DNA of 64,000 nucleotides, from the NCBI RefSeq assembly GCF_017876395.1, contig NZ_JAGINX010000001.1, forward strand, positions 1,922,001 to 1,986,000, in the 5' to 3' direction. This document shows positions 61,159 to 64,000 of the stretch, piece by piece (the stretch's first letter is position 1; each line of letters starts with the position of its first letter). The notes below the pieces were generated by a model. The model saw only the letters and a program-made list of their open reading frames with translations. It did no database searches and had not been told where the DNA came from. The stretch is from Nesterenkonia lacusekhoensis. Lineage in GTDB: Bacteria; Actinomycetota; Actinomycetes; Actinomycetales; Micrococcaceae. The position numbers and the translations under genes are program-made.

Positions 61159-63021
61159 CTATACGGTCGTCTCGATCCGCAACGCTGCGACCAGATCGCG
61201 GTAGAGCTCGCTGCTGCCCAGCAGCTGAGCATGTGTACCGCGGGCAGTCACCCGGCCGCCGTCCATCACCAGGATCTGGTCCGCATCGATGATCGTGGAC
61301 AGCCGGTGGGCGATGGTTACCACGGCCCGGGTCTTCGCGACCTCGGCGATGGTCTCCTGGATGGCGGCCTCAGTGATCCCATCCACCTGGGCCGTGGCCT
61401 CGTCCAACAGAAGGACCTGCGGCTCGGCGAGCAGGGCCCGGGCCAGGGAGATCCGTTGGCGCTGACCGCCGGAGACGTTGGTCTCGGTCAGTGCGGCATC
61501 CAACCCCTCTGGGAGCGAGGCGATCTTCTCGGCCAGGTGCAGCCGCTCGAGCACCCCCTGGACCTGCTCCTCGGAGGCACCGGGATTCGAGAACAGCAGG
61601 TTCTCCCGAATGGTCCCAGGCACCACCGGGGTCTCCTGCTCCACGTAGGCGAAAGCAGAGCGCGCCTGGGCGTGGGCCAGCTTCTCATAGGGCACCCCCG
61701 ACAACAGGATCCGGCCCTGGTCGGCCTGCAGGAAGCGCAGCATGAGGTTCAGCACGGTGGTCTTCCCGGCCCCCGAGGAGCCCACCAGCGCCACATGCCC
61801 GGCCTGCGGCACGGTGAGGTCCAGGTCAACGACGGCGGGCTCCGCCTCGGCGCCGTAACGTGCAGTGACCCCCTGCATCTGCAGGGCGGGGACATCTCCC
61901 GAGGTGGGGACCCGCGCAGCGGTCCGACTTCCGCCCTGTGCGGCGAGCCGATTCTCGGCAGTGCGGACGCCCTGATCGGCGCGCCCGGTCACTCGTACCT
62001 CCAGAGCGGCATCCTCGGCGGGCAGCTTCTCAATCTGGGCGATGCGTCCCGCGGCAGCGAGCCCCGACTGCAGCGTCGTCAGGTTCTGCGTCAGCTCCAT
62101 CATCGGGCCCATGAGGCCCCATACGTAGAGCAGGAAGGCCACCAGAGTCGGCACGCCCATCTCCTCGATGCTGACCCGGTAGGCGCCGAAGCCGAGCACC
62201 ACCACGATGGCCAGCTCCATGGCACCGCCGCTGATGGTCCACGCTGTGGCCTGAGTCCGCACAGAGCGCATGCTGTGGCGACGAGATTCCCCGGCGTGCT
62301 CCATGACCGCCTCATAGCGGGAAGCCTCAGCGGAGGACGACTTCACCGTCTTGACCGCACGCACGGTTCCCTCCACCTGGGTCCCCAGGCCGGCGAGCGC
62401 GGCCTGAGCCTTCTCCTCGGCCTTGGCGATCCGCGGCATGAGCACTGCGAAGCACAGGAACACCACGGCGACCGCGCCCAAAGTGGCCAGCAGCAGCGGC
62501 AGGTCCAGCCAGGCCATGATCACCAGGGAGCCGACCAGCGTGACGGCACCGTTGATGAGCCCGATCACCGAACTGGAGGCGGCCTGGTTGAGCAGCACAG
62601 TGTCACTGGTGGTCCGGGTGACCAGCTCCCCCGGGCTGTGCCGGAGCAGATCGAAGACGCGACTGCCCAGATAGCGCAGCACCATACGGCGTCGGGCGTC
62701 ATAGACGATGTCCTCGGCCAGCCTTCCCAGCAGGACCCACTGATACCATCCGACGGCAGCGCCCACCACCAGCAGGCCCAGCAGGATCAGGACGGGGTTG
62801 AGCAGCGAGCCGCCGACCTCCAATGTTTCGAGCACCCATTCGGTCACCAGGGGGCTGATCAGGGCCATGGCAGAGGTGAGCAGCCCCAGCAGCAGCGCGA
62901 CGGCGAGCGCCGGCAGGTAGGGCCGGGCGAAGGACCAGAGGATGCGGACCCGCGCCGAGGTGGGCATGGAATCAGCCGCAGAGCCTGCAGGCTGGAGGGG
63001 AACGGATGATGCGTCAGTCAT
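61159..63021 (-). CDS. ABC exporter, fused permease-ATPase (MsbA/LmrA type)
   Basis: About 620 residues, homodimeric half-transporter. Six membrane helices (30-320), then ATPase: Walker A GSSGAGKTTVLNLML, Q-loop YVEQETPVVPGT, signature VSGGQRQRISLARALL, Walker B LLLDEATAQVD, switch His in VVTIAHRLSTI. The C-terminus has a drug exporter pattern. ATG 63021 (or 63027). The divergent TetR gene likely represses it. Confidence 0.93.
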   Translation of the reverse strand: MTDASSVPLQPAGSAADSMPTSARVRILWSFARPYLPALAVALLLGLLTSAMALISPLVTEWVLETLEVGGSLLNPVLILLGLLVVGAAVGWYQWVLLGRLAEDIVYDARRRMVLRYLGSRVFDLLRHSPGELVTRTTSDTVLLNQAASSSVIGLINGAVTLVGSLVIMAWLDLPLLLATLGAVAVVFLCFAVLMPRIAKAEEKAQAALAGLGTQVEGTVRAVKTVKSSSAEASRYEAVMEHAGESRRHSMRSVRTQATAWTISGGAMELAIVVVLGFGAYRVSIEEMGVPTLVAFLLYVWGLMGPMMELTQNLTTLQSGLAAAGRIAQIEKLPAEDAALEVRVTGRADQGVRTAENRLAAQGGSRTAARVPTSGDVPALQMQGVTARYGAEAEPAVVDLDLTVPQAGHVALVGSSGAGKTTVLNLMLRFLQADQGRILLSGVPYEKLAHAQARSAFAYVEQETPVVPGTIRENLLFSNPGASEEQVQGVLERLHLAEKIASLPEGLDAALTETNVSGGQRQRISLARALLAEPQVLLLDEATAQVDGITEAAIQETIAEVAKTRAVVTIAHRLSTIIDADQILVMDGGRVTARGTHAQLLGSSELYRDLVAALRIETTV

Positions 63022-63029
63022 AGTCATTA

Positions 63030-63058
63030 TTGCGACAGATCTGTACCATTCTTGTCAA
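63030..63058 (-). promoter_or_regulatory. Promoter/operator of ABC exporter
   Basis: -35 TTGACA (63058-63053) is followed by the perfect palindrome ACAGATCTGT (63035-63044) in the spacer, then an AT-rich -10 region near 63027-63033. A TetR dimer on the palindrome would block the promoter. Confidence 0.6.
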
Positions 63059-63097
63059 TGATTGATTCACTACGGGACATTCACTTGCCGTTCTGGC

Positions 63098-63103
63098 TAT
63101 AGT
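63098..63103 (+). promoter_or_regulatory. -10 of leaderless tetR promoter
   Basis: TATAGT ends 8 nt before the TetR ATG at 63112, with no Shine-Dalgarno between. Confidence 0.5.
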
Positions 63104-63111
63104 CTTGTGGC

Positions 63112-63690
63112 ATGCCACAGAACAGCTTCGCCGCCGAACGCACCCGACGCGCAATCCTGGAGGCCGGCATCGAGGTGCTCAGCGCCGACCCCAGCGCCCC
63201 GCTGTCCGAAATCGCCACCAAAGCCGGAGTCTCCCGCAGCACCTTCCATCGATACTTCAGCGACCGGGAAGCCCTGCGCAGCTCGGCCACCGACCTGGCC
63301 GAGCAGGCCTGGGACGAAGTGGCCGACCGGGCCCGCTTAGAGGAGGGCACCGGGTTTGAGGCCTACCGGCGACTGTGCACCGAGCTGCTGGACAGCCTGT
63401 CCGTGCTCGTCTGGTGGTGGGCGGCCACCTCAGAGAACGCGCAGCAGAACGTTGAGGAGCCTGACGAGACTGAGCAGCGCATCGGGGCGATGATCGCCCG
63501 TGGTCATGCCGACGGCAGCATGGACCCACAGTTGAGCATGGAATGGCTCAGCAGCTCCATGTGGGCCATGCTCTACATGGTCCACCACCTGCCCGGCGAG
63601 TCCGGCGGACGGATCAACGGCTTCGAAGCCCGGCAGCAGGCGATCCGCAGCCTGCTCAAGGCAGCCGCCGCGGACCCGTCCGCACACTGA
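63112..63690 (+). CDS. TetR-family transcriptional regulator
   Basis: 192 residues. HTH LSEIATKAGVSRSTFHRYFS near 30-50; the C-terminal domain has a Trp-rich LVWWWAATSENAQ segment that may line a drug pocket. Divergent from the ABC exporter, 84 nt between starts. It ends 1 nt before the partial minus-strand gene. Confidence 0.92.
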   Translation: MPQNSFAAERTRRAILEAGIEVLSADPSAPLSEIATKAGVSRSTFHRYFSDREALRSSATDLAEQAWDEVADRARLEEGTGFEAYRRLCTELLDSLSVLVWWWAATSENAQQNVEEPDETEQRIGAMIARGHADGSMDPQLSMEWLSSSMWAMLYMVHHLPGESGGRINGFEARQQAIRSLLKAAAADPSAH

Positions 63691-63691
63691 C

Positions 63692-64000
63692 CTATCCAGG
63701 CATGAGGCTGGCATGACGTCCGACGACTTTGAAGAGGTACACCGGCCCAAACCACCGTTGACGAGAATCAGCCACCGCGAGGTCGCATAGGCTGAGACCC
63801 GCCGCCACGATGTTCGCCGTCACCCGTCGACTCCGGGGCTTCATCTCGACCTGGTCGAGGGCAGCAGTGGACGCCACTGCTGCCAGGTGCCGACCAGCAG
63901 CAACCGTCCAGGAACCTTCTCCGGTGAGGGGCACGATGTAGGGCTGAACATGCAGCACCGGAAATGCCAGACGCCTCAGCCCAGTGCCGTCCGCGTACTT
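63692..64000 (-). CDS. Partial protein of unknown function (C-terminal ~102 residues)
   Basis: An open frame enters from the right edge and runs to a stop at 63692: it starts KYADGTGLRRLAFPVLHVQ and ends YLFKVVGRHASLMPG. No family recognised. It contains VEMKPRSRRVTANIVAAGL. The start lies outside the window. Coding is supported by the long open frame and its convergent fit with tetR. Confidence 0.5.
   Translation of the reverse strand, partial: KYADGTGLRRLAFPVLHVQPYIVPLTGEGSWTVAAGRHLAAVASTAALDQVEMKPRSRRVTANIVAAGLSLCDLAVADSRQRWFGPVYLFKVVGRHASLMPG

Noticed and set aside
1-64000. CRISPR array, prophage or rRNA operon
   Set aside because: No regularly spaced repeats, phage structural genes or rRNA sequences were found.

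Overview
The window is high-GC actinobacterial chromosome. The gene content and acidic secreted proteins (many Asp/Glu in the substrate-binding protein and lipoproteins) fit Micrococcaceae, most like a Nesterenkonia/Arthrobacter relative. This placement is an inference from style and synteny; no marker gene was compared.

Layout. 1-5.1 kb: MHS-type MFS transporter (cut by the window edge), enoyl-CoA hydratase, an FAD/NAD(P)-binding protein behind tandem 12-bp repeats, two tRNA-Ser genes and an O-methyltransferase. 5.2-10.1 kb: dnaX and recR, normally neighbours, separated here by a D-malate/tartrate-dehydrogenase-type gene on the opposite strand; no ybaB is present. 10.3-13.0 kb: an ISL3-family element followed directly by an IS481-family element. 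13.1-16.3 kb: ehuBCDA-like ectoine/amino-acid ABC importer. 16.4-17.7 kb: aspartokinase with a probable internal beta-subunit start. 17.9-21.5 kb: a glycosylase-like protein, a TetR/oxidoreductase divergon and an F420-type reductase, with two copies of a 67-69 bp palindromic repeat. 21.7-25.1 kb: purS-purQ-purL.

25.2-34.4 kb is a series of small regulator/target operons: VOC + TipAL-like MerR behind a 19-bp-spacer promoter; MarR + MMPL exporter; DsbA-like lipoprotein + histidine kinase + response regulator; and a NatAB-like ABC-2 exporter. 34.5-37.9 kb: polyol-type MFS transporter, flavodoxin, dicarboxylate/glutamate symporter. 38.0-44.5 kb: a five-gene copper/thiol operon (His-rich membrane protein, CopC, CopD-CtaG fusion, lipoprotein, thioredoxin-NHL protein) under a copper-box-like operator. 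44.6-45.9 kb: HU and the zinc-free rpmB-rpmG-rpsN set.

46.2-64 kb: hydroxyacid dehydrogenase/amidase divergon with a GntR regulator; HxlR with two RibD/DHFR-like proteins; DUF4260; an ECF42-type sigma factor with its DGPF/YciI partner and a matching promoter; a large membrane hydrolase-like protein; an ArsR-SRPBCC-DHFR-VOC operon; YqeB-like/TetR, WYL/VOC and ABC exporter/TetR divergons; and a partial gene at the right edge. The recurrent theme is one-component regulators next to a small enzyme or exporter, often with the operator visible between them and a -10 hexamer close enough to the start codon to suggest leaderless mRNAs.
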